A stretch of DNA of 5,368 bases, taken from positions 1 to 5,368 of the forward strand of contig JBDTZN010000118.1 of the NCBI GenBank assembly GCA_040005095.1, read 5' to 3'. This document shows, in pieces, positions 5,155 to 5,368 of this stretch (position 1 is the stretch's first letter; every line of letters starts with the position of its first letter). The stretch comes from UBA5186 sp040005095. Lineage in GTDB: Bacteria; Actinomycetota; Thermoleophilia; Gaiellales; Gaiellaceae. Both the position numbers and the translations under genes were made by a program. The notes under the pieces are model-generated. The model was not told the DNA's origin, did not search any database, and was given only the letters and a program-made list of their open reading frames with translations.

Positions 5155-5368
5155 GTGGCGAAGGCGGCCGTTCAGTTCCTCTGCACCGATTGCGGCTACT
5201 CCGCCGGACGCTGGTTCGGCAAGTGTCCGGGCTGCAACGAATTCGGCACCCTCGTCGAGGAGGCGGCGCCCGCCGTGGCCGCAGGGAAGCGGAAGAGCGC
5301 CGGCACTGCCCGGCCGCTCCTGCGGCTGGTCGACGTCGAGGTCGAGGAGGCCGCGCGGATCTCGACCG
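5155..5368 (+). CDS. radA: DNA repair protein RadA (Sms), N-terminal part (partial)
   Basis: This is the first 71 residues of RadA, a RecA-like ATPase with a Lon-like C-terminal domain that promotes branch migration in recombinational repair; the rest lies beyond the window. The start is GTG at 5155, giving an N-terminus M-A-K-A-A-V-Q-F that resembles the usual RadA opening (MAKxKxxFxC). The zinc finger is complete: C10, C13, C24 and C27 in a CxxC-x10-CxxC arrangement, with the conserved GKCPGC turn and then a family-typical FGTLVEE. The linker after it is Ala/Lys-rich (AAGKRKSAGTARP) and leads towards the Walker A domain, which is not yet reached. The frame is open to the last base. It lies 50 nt after the RDD gene; in several phyla radA directly follows clpC, which is about 4.4 kb upstream here. 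Confidence 0.93.
   Translation, partial: MAKAAVQFLCTDCGYSAGRWFGKCPGCNEFGTLVEEAAPAVAAGKRKSAGTARPLLRLVDVEVEEAARIST

Overview
This is a chromosomal segment from a high-GC bacterium, most likely an actinobacterium. I lean towards a Thermoleophilia-like lineage, but that is inference from protein flavour only. The evidence is strongly GC-rich third codon positions, GTG starts, TANNNT boxes placed 7 nt before GTG starts (the pattern of leaderless actinobacterial mRNAs), and clpC and radA within 4.4 kb of each other. No RNA gene, CRISPR array, insertion sequence or prophage is visible, and most of the window is ordinary housekeeping sequence.

Layout: (1) 1-797 (+) is the 3' end of clpC, the AAA+ unfoldase that feeds ClpP. 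(2) 804-1703 (+) is an EamA/DMT-family membrane transporter 6 nt after the clpC stop and in the same frame. It has no ATG, GTG or TTG that would preserve its first membrane helix. (3) 1706-1787 holds three consecutive hairpins, the first a perfect 12-bp stem that probably terminates the clpC-transporter unit. (4) 1820-2167 (+) is a 115-residue orphan protein with a strong Shine-Dalgarno site, a TTG start and clearly lower GC than its neighbours. (5) 2200-4604 (-) is a translationally coupled tandem pair of M29-family metalloaminopeptidases, which converge on the orphan gene. (6) 4643-5104 (+) is an RDD-family membrane protein, divergent from the aminopeptidases across only 38 bp. (7) 5155-5368 (+) is the 5' end of radA, cut by the window edge.

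How the genes fit together: ClpC (with ClpP outside the window) degrades proteins to peptides, and M29 aminopeptidases trim N-terminal residues from peptides. A protein-turnover theme is therefore possible, but the opposite strand and separate promoter make it only suggestive. RadA is a recombination and repair ATPase that sits beside clpC in other bacteria. Here about 4.4 kb of transporter, orphan and peptidase genes separates them. The least explained part is 1704-2167, the hairpin array plus the low-GC orphan gene. I do not see a convincing new multi-gene system.
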